Below, piece after piece: positions 35,213 to 44,460 of a DNA stretch of 64,000 nucleotides. Made by a program: the position numbers and the translations under genes. The DNA is taken from NCBI RefSeq assembly GCF_001679005.1, contig NZ_LXTW01000012.1:143116-207115 (forward strand). The letters are read 5' to 3'. The notes below the pieces were generated by a model. That model ran no database searches. It was not told the DNA's origin and saw nothing but the letters and a program-made list of their open reading frames with translations. The DNA comes from Moraxella nonliquefaciens (GTDB lineage: Bacteria > Pseudomonadota > Gammaproteobacteria > Pseudomonadales > Moraxellaceae). Every line of letters begins with the position of its first letter. The first letter of the stretch is position 1.

Positions 35213-35740
35213 ATGCAGCGTCTAAAAATCGTATTTAGTGGTCCGATGGGTGCAGGTAAGACCCAAGCCATTTCTAGCCTCTCCGACATTCCTGTTGTCT
35301 CAACAGAGGTTATGAACACCGACCTTGACACCAACGCTAAGCTCTTGACCACGGTTGGTATGGATTACGGTGAGCTTACCGTTGATGGTGGGGCAAGTAT
35401 TGGACTGTATGGCACCCCAGGTCAGGAGCGTTTTAAATTTATTTGGCCCATTTTATCGCAAGGTGCTTTGGGTGTGGTGATTTTGATTGACCATTCAGCG
35501 GCTGACCCTGTGGCGGATTTGACGCACTATTTAAAGATTTTTGATGACATTTATGATGGTCGTATCGTCCTTGGTGTTAGTCAGGTTGATAAAATGCCTG
35601 AGCGTGAGCTTTCTATTTATCGTGATTATTTGGCAGGTATTGGACGTAATTTACCGCTATTTCCTGTGGACATGCGTAAACGTGAAGATGTTTTATTACT
35701 CGTTGAGAGCATCATCGCCAGTTTAGAACAATCTGAATGA
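35213..35740 (+). CDS. MglA-like small Ras-family GTPase
   Basis: 175 residues of a small G-protein. P-loop SGPMGAGKTQAI near residue 9, G3 box YGTPGQERFKF near 64 (Gly in place of Asp of the usual DxxG), hydrophobic GVVILIDHS near 87, and G4-like SQVDKMP near 124. In Myxococcus and many proteobacteria such GTPases switch motility polarity and are controlled by roadblock proteins; the next gene is one. In Moraxellaceae a link to type IV pilus twitching is plausible but inferred. It lies 79 bases after the receiver-like gene. Confidence 0.85.
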   Translation: MQRLKIVFSGPMGAGKTQAISSLSDIPVVSTEVMNTDLDTNAKLLTTVGMDYGELTVDGGASIGLYGTPGQERFKFIWPILSQGALGVVILIDHSAADPVADLTHYLKIFDDIYDGRIVLGVSQVDKMPERELSIYRDYLAGIGRNLPLFPVDMRKREDVLLLVESIIASLEQSE

Positions 35741-35787
35741 TTGATGTCATAATACTGATACAAAAATAAACATATTGGAGTAATATC

Positions 35788-36228
35788 ATGAGTCTTAGTC
35801 CTTTTAAATTGGATTCTAATCGCATCAAACCTGCCGAACAGTTCGTTACGCTCTCCAAAGAGACTTTGCATGAATTGTTACATTCTACCACGGGTGTGGA
35901 TGGCGTGTTATTGGCATCAACTGATGGTTTTGAGGTGTCATCCATTTTTCAAAAAAACTATGATGGCAATAAACTCTCAGCGGTTGGTTCATCTATTTTG
36001 GCATTGGTACAAGCTTTGACTGCCGAAGCACAGTTGACAGGATGTCGTTCGGTGATTTTGGATGCTGAAAATGGTAAAATCATGATCAGTTCTGTGCCAA
36101 ATGCCAACCAGCCCATGATTTTGATTGTGGTAACCAAACAGCAAGTACTGCTTGGGCAAATCATGCATGCCATGAATAAAGCAACCGCTCGCTTGGTAGA
36201 GCTTGACAGTCAGCACCATGGCAAATAA
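35788..36228 (+). CDS. Roadblock/LC7 domain protein (MglB-like)
   Basis: 146 residues. The roadblock fold is readable: LLHSTTGVDGVLLASTDGFEV near residue 30, SSILALVQALTAEA near 70, VILDAENGKIMISSV near 90 and MILIVVTKQQVLLGQIMHAM near 110. Such proteins act as GTPase-activating or scaffold partners of MglA-type GTPases. It follows the GTPase by 47 bases, with a GGAG ribosome site, so both are probably one operon. Confidence 0.85.
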   Translation: MSLSPFKLDSNRIKPAEQFVTLSKETLHELLHSTTGVDGVLLASTDGFEVSSIFQKNYDGNKLSAVGSSILALVQALTAEAQLTGCRSVILDAENGKIMISSVPNANQPMILIVVTKQQVLLGQIMHAMNKATARLVELDSQHHGK

Positions 36229-36348
36229 GTAACCGCTGACCAATCGACATCATTTTATCACAAAAAGCTGATTTTAGCCATATAGTGCTTGATGGATTAA
36301 TGTTTGACTGACCTTAGTGCAAAAGCCAAAAAATAGGCAGGGCTGACC

Positions 36349-36873
36349 ATGAGTATTGGGACTATTATCATCATCATTGCCATGCTTTTTGTGCTTGGTA
36401 ATATCATGAGCTTAAAACCAAAGATGAGCGAGGTTCGCGTGGGTAATATGCGAATGGTTGCTCGTAAGATGGAGTTGCATCCTAAGCTGGTTGCCATGCC
36501 CGATTGGCTAAAAAATCACAGGCATGATGGATATGATGGACAGAGTACACAAGCCTTAGCCAGTCATGACATGATGGCTAAATATACCATCATCAATGAT
36601 GACTGGCAACTGCCCGCCAAACGCTTGCTATGGACAGGGGGCGATTGGCAAAACGAAGATGGTGCGTCCATCAATTTAGAGATACCCCCCAGGTCGCTGT
36701 TACCCCATATTCAAGGACTGACCACCAAAGCCAATAGTATTAGCATCTACTGGCAAGATGAAAAATACGCCAAAAGTTTTGCCATCAAAGATGAACAGGT
36801 GATGACAATGATAGAGCAAGATTTGTTGGCACTAAAAGTATTTTTGCAAAATGTGCATCATGCCAACCCATAA
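36349..36873 (+). CDS. Hypothetical single-pass membrane protein
   Basis: 174 residues, unrecognised. An N-terminal membrane helix (SIGTIIIIIAMLFVLGNIM, about 2-20) is followed by a motif KMSEVRVGNMRMVARKMEL near 26 and a soluble part with LLWTGGDWQNEDG near 99. The lack of a signal-cleavage site suggests an N-terminal anchor with the bulk on the cytoplasmic side. Located between the roadblock gene and topA on the same strand; a functional link is not shown. Confidence 0.65.
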   Translation: MSIGTIIIIIAMLFVLGNIMSLKPKMSEVRVGNMRMVARKMELHPKLVAMPDWLKNHRHDGYDGQSTQALASHDMMAKYTIINDDWQLPAKRLLWTGGDWQNEDGASINLEIPPRSLLPHIQGLTTKANSISIYWQDEKYAKSFAIKDEQVMTMIEQDLLALKVFLQNVHHANP

Positions 36874-37006
36874 AGATTGCTCCCATTTCATAACCATTTA
36901 AGCATAAAATTGTTAAAATATTTCATCTGGCTATTGACAAAACATCAAAGCCACCTTATAAAGTGAACACTTTCATATTATATATTATAAGAGAAATAGG
37001 CAACTC

Positions 37007-39700
37007 ATGGCACTCCCTAAAAAACCCAACACACGCACCAAAAATACCATCAAAGCCACCAAAACCACCAAAAAAACAACCAAAACCGCCAAGAATGGCA
37101 TGGCTGATGGCTCTGTATCAGGCAAAGCTAAGTCTTTGGTTATTGTTGAGTCGCCTGCCAAAGCCAAAACCATTAATAAATATCTGGGTTCAGATTATAT
37201 CGTGCGTTCTAGCGTGGGTCATGTGCGTGATTTGCCTGTCTCAGGAGCGGGTAAGGTTAAAAAAGCCGATGAAATGGGACTGTCTCGTGAACAAAAGGCA
37301 TACAATGCTTTGGTTCGCCGTATGGGGGTCAATCCTGAAAATGACTGGCAGGCTCATTATGAGATTTTGCCCAACAAAACCAAAGTCATCAAAGAGTTAA
37401 AGGCACTTGCCAAAGACGCTGATACCATTTATTTGGCAACAGACTTAGACCGTGAAGGAGAAGCGATTGCGTGGCACTTAAAAGAGGTCATTGGGGGGGC
37501 AGACAGCAAGTATCGCCGTGTGGTGTTCAATGAGATTACCAAATCTGCCATCACCGAAGCTTTTGAACACCCCATTCACCTAAATTATGACCGTGTCAAT
37601 GCCCAGCAAGCACGTCGATTCTTAGACCGTGTGGTTGGTTTTATGGTGTCGCCGCTTTTATGGGCAAAGGTCGCTCGTGGCCTGTCAGCTGGGCGTGTGC
37701 AGTCGGTTGCAACTCGCCTTGTTGTGGAAAAAGAGTGTGAAATTCGTGCCTTTACCCCCACTGAATATTGGCAAATTCATGCTGACACTCTAAGTGATTC
37801 AAAGGAGGGTATTTACCTAGAAGCCATCCGTCAAGATGGTAAAGAGTTAAGCCTTGCCAATGAATATGAAGCGAAAGCGGTCGTTGATGTTTTAAACGCC
37901 AATCCCTTCATCGTCTGCCAACGTGAGCAAAAACCCACTCAATCCAAGCCGTCCGCCCCTTTTATCACATCCACCTTACAGCAATCAGCAAGCACACGTT
38001 TGGGCTTTAACGTCAAAAAAACAATGCTACTTGCCCAACGTCTGTATGAAGCAGGTCATATTACCTATATGCGTACTGACAGTACATTTTTAAGTGCAGA
38101 TGCTTTATCAAGTGTGCGTACGTATATTGAATCTAATTATGGCAGTCAATATCTACCAAAAAACCCCAATGTCTATGGCAATAAACAAAATGCCCAAGAA
38201 GCCCATGAGGCCATTCGTCCGTCCGATGTATCGGTGCTGTCGGTTCATCTAAACGACATGGAACCAGACGCCCAAAGACTTTATGAGTTGATTTGGCGAC
38301 AGTTTGTGGCATGCCAAATGCCTCCTGCCCGCTATCTGTCCATGACCTTGACTGTATCATCTGGCAATGTAGAATTAAAGGCAAAAGGGCGTGTCATGAC
38401 CTTTGATGGCTACACCAAAGCCCAACCTCCTGCCAAAAGTGATGATGTGCTACTGCCTGATGTCAAAGTGGGCGAGAGTTTGATGGTAAACGAGATTATC
38501 CCAAGCCAGCATTTTACCAAACCGCCCGCTCGCTACACCGAAGCGAGTCTTGTAAAAGAGCTTGAAAAACGTGGCATTGGGCGACCATCTACTTACGCAT
38601 CTATCATCTCCACCATTCAAGAGCGTGGCTATGTCCGCACCGAAAACAAACGCCTATTTGCCGAAAAAATGGGCGACATTGTAACCGACCGCTTGACAGG
38701 CAGTTTTCCTGACCTTATGGACTACACTTTTACCGCCAATTTGGAGGATAAACTTGACCATGTGGCAGAAGGGAATGTGGATTATAAGGCGGTGCTTGAT
38801 GAGTTTTACGGTGATTTTAAGGGCAGATTAGAAACCGCCAAAGCCAAAGATGGCATGAAACCCAATGACCCCACAGACGTGCCTGACGTGCATTGCGATT
38901 TGTGCGGTCGCCCCATGCAGATTCGCACAGGTGGCACGGGCGTGTTTTTGGGTTGCACAGGCTATCACTTGCCACCAAAAGAGCGGTGTAAGGGAACAAA
39001 AAATCTCATGGCGGTAGAGGCTTTTGCCAATCAAACATCAGATAAATCAGACAATGAGTCGGATGAGATTTTGTCATTGCTTGAAAAGAAGCGTTGCCCT
39101 AAATGCCACACAGCGATGGATGGTTATATCGTGGATGGGGGATTAAAGTTGCACGTTTGTGGTAATAACCCTGATTGTGATGGCTATCTCTTAGAAAAAG
39201 GCGTGTTTGAAACCCACAAAGGCAATGACGCACCAACCATTGACTGCGACAAATGCGATGGGCAAATGGAGCTAAAAACGGGGCGATTTGGGGCGTATTT
39301 TGCTTGCCAAAAATGCGACAACACCCGCAAAGTCCAAAAAGACGGACAACCTGCACCGCCACGCATGACGCCCATTTTAATGCCACATTTACGTTCAGTA
39401 CGGTTTGATGACCATTATATCTTGCGAGAAGGAGCGGCTGGGCTGTTTTTGGCAGCGAGCAAGTTCCCCAAAATCCGTGAAACTCGTCCACCCAAAGTGG
39501 CAGAATTACAAGCCATACAAGGCGAGCTTGACCCTAAATTTCATTATTTACTCTCTGCCCCTACAACCGACCCTGATGGTAATCCGACCATTTTAAGATG
39601 GTCTCGCAAAAATGCACAGCAATATGTCGGTTCAGAAAAAGACGGTAAGGCAACCAAATTTGCGTTGATGTGGCAAAATGGGGCTTGGGTGAGTGAGTGA
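37007..39700 (+). CDS. topA: DNA topoisomerase I
   Basis: Type IA topoisomerase that relaxes negative supercoils. A Lys/Thr-rich basic leader (about 1-40) precedes TOPRIM: IVESPAKAKTINKYLG near 48 and DLDREGEAIAWHL near 146. The active-site Tyr is in YMRTDSTFLS near 352. Three C-terminal zinc ribbons can be seen: CDLC...GCTG near 628, CPKC...C...C near 700 and CDKC...CQKC near 750, then a C-terminal topo I zinc-ribbon-like domain. 897 residues is normal. It runs into the NYN gene with almost no gap. Confidence 0.97.
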   Translation: MALPKKPNTRTKNTIKATKTTKKTTKTAKNGMADGSVSGKAKSLVIVESPAKAKTINKYLGSDYIVRSSVGHVRDLPVSGAGKVKKADEMGLSREQKAYNALVRRMGVNPENDWQAHYEILPNKTKVIKELKALAKDADTIYLATDLDREGEAIAWHLKEVIGGADSKYRRVVFNEITKSAITEAFEHPIHLNYDRVNAQQARRFLDRVVGFMVSPLLWAKVARGLSAGRVQSVATRLVVEKECEIRAFTPTEYWQIHADTLSDSKEGIYLEAIRQDGKELSLANEYEAKAVVDVLNANPFIVCQREQKPTQSKPSAPFITSTLQQSASTRLGFNVKKTMLLAQRLYEAGHITYMRTDSTFLSADALSSVRTYIESNYGSQYLPKNPNVYGNKQNAQEAHEAIRPSDVSVLSVHLNDMEPDAQRLYELIWRQFVACQMPPARYLSMTLTVSSGNVELKAKGRVMTFDGYTKAQPPAKSDDVLLPDVKVGESLMVNEIIPSQHFTKPPARYTEASLVKELEKRGIGRPSTYASIISTIQERGYVRTENKRLFAEKMGDIVTDRLTGSFPDLMDYTFTANLEDKLDHVAEGNVDYKAVLDEFYGDFKGRLETAKAKDGMKPNDPTDVPDVHCDLCGRPMQIRTGGTGVFLGCTGYHLPPKERCKGTKNLMAVEAFANQTSDKSDNESDEILSLLEKKRCPKCHTAMDGYIVDGGLKLHVCGNNPDCDGYLLEKGVFETHKGNDAPTIDCDKCDGQMELKTGRFGAYFACQKCDNTRKVQKDGQPAPPRMTPILMPHLRSVRFDDHYILREGAAGLFLAASKFPKIRETRPPKVAELQAIQGELDPKFHYLLSAPTTDPDGNPTILRWSRKNAQQYVGSEKDGKATKFALMWQNGAWVSE

Positions 39701-39701
39701 T

Positions 39702-40784
39702 ATGAAAAAGTTGGCGGTACTCATTGATGCAGATAATACATCTCACAAGACCATAGGGCTTGTACTACAAGAGATTGCCAAATATGGCGTGCCAATCGTC
39801 AAGCGTGTCTATGGCGATTGGAGTGGCGAGATTAATGAAAACGGCAAGCCAACCAATCGCCTACACGTTTGGCGTGATGTTTCGCTATCGCATGCCATTA
39901 CACCCATTCAGCAGTTTGCCTACACCAAAGGCAAAGATGCCACGGACATGATGCTTATCATCAATGCCATGGATTTGCTGTATGGCAATCAATTAGATGG
40001 CTTTTGTATTATATCAAGCGACAGCGATTTTACTCCGCTTGCCAGTCGTATTCGTGAAAGTGGCTTGACGGTTTATGGATTTGGCAAAACCCAAACACCA
40101 AGTGCTTTTATCAATGCGTGCGACAAATTTATTTATATAGAAAATCTAACTCAAAACTATGTGGAAAATGATACCAATGAAATACTTGATAATAAGGAAA
40201 ATTCATCACTACTGATGAAAAAAAATAAAACAGCAGACAACGCAAATACACTGCCAAAAGACAGCACTAAACAATCGTCTAGTGATATTAATCAAAAACC
40301 AACAACCATGCCTAATCAACAAGTTGAGGTAGACGAGCCAACTTTGCAACTTATTTATAAATCCATCAAAGATGTTGCGGATGATGATGGTTGGGCAAAT
40401 TTATCTACGCTAGGCAATCACTTGGCAACCATTAAGCCTGATTTTGACACAAGAACTTATGGGCGTGCCAAACTATCAGGATTACTGCAATCATTAGATT
40501 TATTTGAGATAAAATTAGAGGGTTCACAAAAATTTGTAAGGAAGAAACCCAGTATCAAAGTGTTAAAAATCATTCATGATACAATTATAGATTATCGTGG
40601 TTTAAATAAATGGGTGTTTATTAATCCATTAGCAGTTGAGATTGCCAAAAGAAATCCAGATTTTAATCCTAGAATTTTTGGTTATCGAAATATTCAAGAA
40701 ATTATCAAAGCCATTGAGAGTAAATATTTTGAATTAAATGCAGATAAAACACAAATTAAACTGCTATCAATAAAAGAGAAATAA
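39702..40784 (+). CDS. NYN-domain protein with two OST-HTH/LOTUS domains
   Basis: About 360 residues. The N-terminal NYN (PIN-like nuclease, LabA/DUF88) domain has the acidic LIDADNTSH near residue 6, GKDATDMMLIINAMDLLY near 85 and IISSDSDFTPLASRI near 108, so metal ligands are intact. A polar linker follows, then OST-HTH 1 (LQLIYKSIKDVADDDGWANLS opening, about 207-275) and OST-HTH 2 (KVLKIIHDTIIDYRGLNKWV opening, about 280-355). The set predicts an RNase targeted by RNA-binding LOTUS domains. ATG 39702 lies 1 base after the topA stop. Confidence 0.85.
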   Translation: MKKLAVLIDADNTSHKTIGLVLQEIAKYGVPIVKRVYGDWSGEINENGKPTNRLHVWRDVSLSHAITPIQQFAYTKGKDATDMMLIINAMDLLYGNQLDGFCIISSDSDFTPLASRIRESGLTVYGFGKTQTPSAFINACDKFIYIENLTQNYVENDTNEILDNKENSSLLMKKNKTADNANTLPKDSTKQSSSDINQKPTTMPNQQVEVDEPTLQLIYKSIKDVADDDGWANLSTLGNHLATIKPDFDTRTYGRAKLSGLLQSLDLFEIKLEGSQKFVRKKPSIKVLKIIHDTIIDYRGLNKWVFINPLAVEIAKRNPDFNPRIFGYRNIQEIIKAIESKYFELNADKTQIKLLSIKEK

Positions 40785-40907
40785 TTGCAACAATATTACC
40801 TTGTATTTTATCCAATTTTTGCGTACAATGGTTAAGTTACTTTTAATCAATTTCCAGTTAATTTTTAATTTTCTTTTTTATTTTAACCACGCTTCTAAGG
40901 AGCTGTC

Positions 40908-41276
40908 ATGAAAAAATTTGCATTAGTACTAACGGCTGTTACTCTTGCACTAACAGGCTGTAACAACGCCAAAACACTTAACCAAACTGCCACATCAGCG
41001 GTTGTTTTGCCAGATTATCAACCATTTTCCAAGGTTTTCTCGTGCGATAACGGCATGACCCCATCTTTATACTATCCCAATGACAACCAAGTTGAACTGA
41101 CTTTGCAAGGTGCGACCACTACTCTAAATGCTGCAACGAGAGGGTCAGGCTCACGTTATGTGTCAGAGACTGGCATCTTCGGTCATGGTGGCGAATGGCA
41201 TGAAAAAGGCGACATGGCAATATTTAGTTATCCAGGCGTACACGGCACAGCTGAGGTAAGCTGTACTGCACAATAA
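40908..41276 (+). CDS. MliC-like lysozyme-inhibitor lipoprotein
   Basis: 122 residues. A lipoprotein signal with lipobox LALTGC (Cys at about 18) is followed by a small beta domain with FSCDNGMTPSLYYPN near 44, SGSRYVSETG near 82 and WHEKGDMAIFSY near 98. This is the MliC/COG3895 pattern (xSGxRYxxxxxxxxxKGxxA) of C-type lysozyme inhibitors. Two further Cys may form a disulfide. A host-defence role against lysozyme is a family inference. AAGGAG precedes the ATG. Confidence 0.75.
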   Translation: MKKFALVLTAVTLALTGCNNAKTLNQTATSAVVLPDYQPFSKVFSCDNGMTPSLYYPNDNQVELTLQGATTTLNAATRGSGSRYVSETGIFGHGGEWHEKGDMAIFSYPGVHGTAEVSCTAQ

Positions 41277-41304
41277 GGCACGCCCTAAGTTGTAAGATAC
41301 CAAT

Positions 41305-41337
41305 ACAAAACACCGCTCGTTCGGTGTTTTGTTTTAT
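41305..41337 (+). terminator. Terminator after the MliC-like gene
   Basis: ACAAAACACCG (41305-41315) and CGGTGTTTTGT (41322-41332) form a perfect 11-base stem with a 6-base loop, followed by TTTT. Confidence 0.85.
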
Positions 41338-41390
41338 CATTTGTTTTGTTTTATTATTGATGAATAACGCTTTTTAAATCAGGAAAAATC

Positions 41391-41705
41391 ATGACAAAGC
41401 TATTGCGTTTGGTGAGTTTTTTGGAGGGGGTATCCTTCATCCTGCTTTTGGGGATTGCCATGCCTTTAAAGTACATGATGGACAAGCCATTTTTGGTGTC
41501 ATATGCAGGTATGTTCCATGGGGCGATGTTTGTGTTGTTTATTGTGCTGCTACTTTTGGCGTGTCAGGTAAAGGGCTGGTCATTAAAAGTTTTTGTCATC
41601 GGACTTGTGGCTTCTGTTTTGCCATTTGTTCCATTTTGGTTTGAAAGATACATTCATAAGCTAGAACTGGCAGATGCCAAACTGCTGGATGCGACAGATG
41701 AGTGA
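41391..41705 (+). CDS. DUF3817 small membrane protein
   Basis: 104 residues with three hydrophobic helices. LRLVSFLEGVSFILLLGIAMPLKY in part at the N-terminus, the GMFHGAMFVLFI motif near 41 and PFVPFWFERYIHKLE at the end match DUF3817 (YdzA-like integral membrane proteins). Function unknown. AGGAAAAA precedes the ATG. It stands alone after the lipoprotein gene. Confidence 0.85.
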   Translation: MTKLLRLVSFLEGVSFILLLGIAMPLKYMMDKPFLVSYAGMFHGAMFVLFIVLLLLACQVKGWSLKVFVIGLVASVLPFVPFWFERYIHKLELADAKLLDATDE

Positions 41706-41710
41706 TGAGT

Positions 41711-41736
41711 AAAAAACCCTGATGAGATTCAGGGCT
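41711..41736 (-). terminator. Terminator of tRNA-Ser(GGA)
   Basis: On the minus strand GCCCTGA, a 6-base loop and TCAGGG are followed by T6 (plus-strand stem CCCTGA 41717-41722 with TCAGGG 41729-41734). It lies just after the tRNA 3' end, and on the plus strand just after the DUF3817 stop. Confidence 0.7.
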
Positions 41737-41742
41737 TACAAA

Positions 41743-41833
41743 TGGCGGTGACGGAGAGATTCGAACTCTCGATACGCTATTAACGTATACACACTTTCCA
41801 GGCGTGCGCTTTCAACCACTCAGCCACGTCACC
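41743..41833 (-). tRNA. tRNA-Ser (anticodon GGA)
   Basis: 91 bases including CCA, with the long variable arm of a class II tRNA. Acceptor GGTGACG pairs with CGTCACC. The anticodon stem CACGC/GTGTG encloses CTGGAAA giving GGA. The T arm is GAGAG-TTCGAAT-CTCTC. Reads UCC/UCU. Confidence 0.96.
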
Positions 41834-41984
41834 AATACCTAACAATTATAACAGGTTTTTTTAGTTTTGTCATCTTTTTTATTCGTTATTGGACAAGATT
41901 TAAGATGAAAAATGCCCATCGCCAACTTGTTAATTTTATCAAATTAAGATAGAATATTAACCATTTTGATTTAAGAGAAAACCT

Positions 41985-42860
41985 GTGCCTAGCTTGCCTG
42001 ATTTTCTAAGCCATATTCTACAAGATAAAAATCCAGACATTCCCATGGCGACCGTTATTGCAGTGGCGGTACATGTCTTTGTGATTTTTGGGGTGAGTTT
42101 TAATGCAGATGTGTTGTCCAATGAGATGGCACAAGAAGTGGCGACGGTTTTAAGTGATAATAAAGAGAAAAATAAAGAAGCACGCTTTGTGGCAAATGCC
42201 AGTCAAGAGGGTGGCGGAGAGGTGCGTCAGCAGTTACGCCAAGAAACAACCATGATCAGTCCTGATGTCAGTGATGACATGGAGGAGACCCAAGACATTA
42301 TTAACTTGCAAAAACAAAGCCGTCAAGAGGCCTACCAAGAAAATTATCTACGTACCACACTGTCTGTCCGCTATGTAAACAACCAAAATGACAACAATAC
42401 CAAAAAAAATCAAAACGATTTGGAGTCCCAAGAAGAACGTATTCGTAAAAAAATTCGTACACTTGAAGCTCAACTGTCTCAAAAACAGCAAGTTTTTTCA
42501 TCCAAATCCAACATTCACACGGTTAATAGCAATGCAACCACACATGGGGTTGCGGCAGGATATTTGGAAAATTTTCGTCGCCATGTTGAGCGTATCGCCA
42601 ATCAATATTATCCCAATGAAGCACGTCGCAATAATATCATGGGCGATGTTCGTTTGATGGTGATTATCTCACCCGATGGTTATGTCAAAGCGATTCGTCT
42701 GCTTGAATCGTCAGGTTCTGCCATATTAGACGAAGCTGCCAAGCAATCGGTTCGTCAATCTGCTCCTTATGGTCATTTTGATGAAGAGATGGGTAAGCTT
42801 AGCGAGATTAGAATCATTCGTACATGGCGATATAGTGATAAAATTGAAGTAACCAATTAA
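41985..42860 (+). CDS. TonB-family energy-transducer-like protein
   Basis: 291 residues from GTG 41985, with AAGAGAAA upstream. One N-terminal membrane helix (ATVIAVAVHVFVIFGVSF, about 22-39), a long polar, coiled-coil-rich periplasmic span (about 55-185), and a C-terminal TonB domain with MVIISPDGYVKAIRLLESSG near 225 and ILDEAAKQSVRQSAPY near 247. No ExbB/ExbD genes are adjacent, so it may be an accessory TonB paralogue or a TonB-like protein without transport function. Confidence 0.8.
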   Translation: MPSLPDFLSHILQDKNPDIPMATVIAVAVHVFVIFGVSFNADVLSNEMAQEVATVLSDNKEKNKEARFVANASQEGGGEVRQQLRQETTMISPDVSDDMEETQDIINLQKQSRQEAYQENYLRTTLSVRYVNNQNDNNTKKNQNDLESQEERIRKKIRTLEAQLSQKQQVFSSKSNIHTVNSNATTHGVAAGYLENFRRHVERIANQYYPNEARRNNIMGDVRLMVIISPDGYVKAIRLLESSGSAILDEAAKQSVRQSAPYGHFDEEMGKLSEIRIIRTWRYSDKIEVTN

Positions 42861-42884
42861 CACAATTTTGATAAACCCTAAATT

Positions 42885-43928
42885 ATGACAAAACAAACCC
42901 CCGCTCCGATTCTTGACGAACTGAAAAATAGTGCCGAACAGTCCGCCGAACGCCTAGAAAGCACCGCATCAAAAACAGGCGAGATGGTGGCGGAGACTAC
43001 CCGAGAGGTTGTTACGGGTACGACCAAAACCGTAGAGACCGCCAGTGATTATACCCTAGAATTGCTCGGTATTACGGTGGATACTCGCACGCTCATCGCC
43101 AACTCTGCTGAATTTGCCATCAAGGCCATGCTTGCCATCATCATATTTTATGTAGGTAAATGGATTGGTAAACGTATTGTCAATCTTGCCAAACATGCCA
43201 TGGTACGTGGTTCAATAGATGCAACAGCAGTTAGCTTCTTGGGTAATCTGCTCTATGGGGTCATGTTGGCAGCGGTTACTTTGGCATCGCTAAACCAGCT
43301 TGGTATTAGCACCACCTCTTTTGTGGCGGTACTTGGTGCCATGACTGTCGCCATTGGTGTGTCCTTAAAAGATCAGGTATCAAACTTAGCGGCAGGTGTG
43401 CTGATTGTGGTATTTCACCCTTTTCGCCGTGGCGACTATGTGGAGATTGGAGGGCATACAGGCACTGTTCAAGAGATTACCTTGGTAAGCACTCGCATAC
43501 GAACGCCCAATAACCATGAGGTCATCATCCCTAACGGCGACATCATGACATCAGCAAGCACCAACTATTCATCTTTACCTAACCGCCGTGTGGAGGTGGC
43601 TGTGGGTATCGGTTATGACAGCGATATCAAGACCGCACGCCATCTTATGATACAAGTTGCAGATGAGCATGAATTGGTATTAAAAGACCCCAAACCCATT
43701 GTGCGTGTAACGGAACTTGCTGACAGTTCGGTGAACCTTATCCTGTATCTGTGGACCGATAATGATAACTGGTGGGTGGTACACTGTGATCTGTTAGAAC
43801 GCATCAAATATGTCTTTGATGAGGGGAATATCAACATTCCTTTTCCTGTTCGGACATTGCAGATTGATGGACTTGATGAGATGTTGATGACAGCCAAAGA
43901 CATTGAACTTTCAAATAAGATGAAGTAG
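42885..43928 (+). CDS. Mechanosensitive channel of small conductance (MscS family)
   Basis: 347 residues. A polar Thr/Glu-rich N-terminal segment (about 1-60) precedes three hydrophobic helices. The pore helix TM3 near 150-180 has Ala/Gly packing with VAVLGAMTVAIGVSLKDQVSNLAAG in part. The cytoplasmic beta domain contains HPFRRGDYVEIGGHTGTVQEI in part near 180 and PNNHEVIIPNGDI near 205. It should release solutes at hypo-osmotic shock. No ribosome site is obvious. Confidence 0.93.
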   Translation: MTKQTPAPILDELKNSAEQSAERLESTASKTGEMVAETTREVVTGTTKTVETASDYTLELLGITVDTRTLIANSAEFAIKAMLAIIIFYVGKWIGKRIVNLAKHAMVRGSIDATAVSFLGNLLYGVMLAAVTLASLNQLGISTTSFVAVLGAMTVAIGVSLKDQVSNLAAGVLIVVFHPFRRGDYVEIGGHTGTVQEITLVSTRIRTPNNHEVIIPNGDIMTSASTNYSSLPNRRVEVAVGIGYDSDIKTARHLMIQVADEHELVLKDPKPIVRVTELADSSVNLILYLWTDNDNWWVVHCDLLERIKYVFDEGNINIPFPVRTLQIDGLDEMLMTAKDIELSNKMK

Positions 43929-43989
43929 ACAGTAACCAATCATTTTTATTTTGGCTCATTTAGGTCATTTATTGGTGGTAATGATTATT

Positions 43990-44460
43990 ATGACAACGCC
44001 CAAATCCATTCTTTTTGTCTGCCTTGGTAATATTTGCCGTAGCCCATCTGCCCAAGCAGTTATGGAAAAACTTGCAAAAAATCAAGGACTTAGCATCCAT
44101 TTTGACTCAGCAGGTACGGGCAATCATCATGTGGGCGAAAAGCCTGACCCACGTGCGATAGACGTTGGTAACATGCTTGGTTTTGACTTATCTTACCTTA
44201 GAGCAAGACAATTATCCATGCAAGATTTTTATGAATTTGACGTGATTTTTGCGATGGATAACAGTAATTTAACCAATATCAAAAAAGTCATGCCAAACGA
44301 TGCTACCGCACAGGTGTTGCTTTTTGATGATTTTGCCAAACAAGAAGTTGCCGACCCTTATTATGGCGATTTGGGTGATTTTAGGATAATGTTTGGGCAT
44401 ATTAAACGTGTCAGCAAACAATGGCTAACACATTGGCAACATGGTCATCATCATGGCTGA
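43990..44460 (+). CDS. Low-molecular-weight protein-tyrosine phosphatase
   Basis: Family signature CLGNICRSPSA (C-X5-R-S) near residue 12 and the catalytic Asp in DPYYGD near 118. It dephosphorylates tyrosine on bacterial tyrosine kinases or other proteins. No capsule kinase gene is adjacent, so the partner is unknown. The ATG at 43990 leaves the normal short N-terminus of about 157 residues in total; in-frame ATG 43981 is also possible. Its end overlaps the murB start by 8 bases. Confidence 0.92.
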   Translation: MTTPKSILFVCLGNICRSPSAQAVMEKLAKNQGLSIHFDSAGTGNHHVGEKPDPRAIDVGNMLGFDLSYLRARQLSMQDFYEFDVIFAMDNSNLTNIKKVMPNDATAQVLLFDDFAKQEVADPYYGDLGDFRIMFGHIKRVSKQWLTHWQHGHHHG

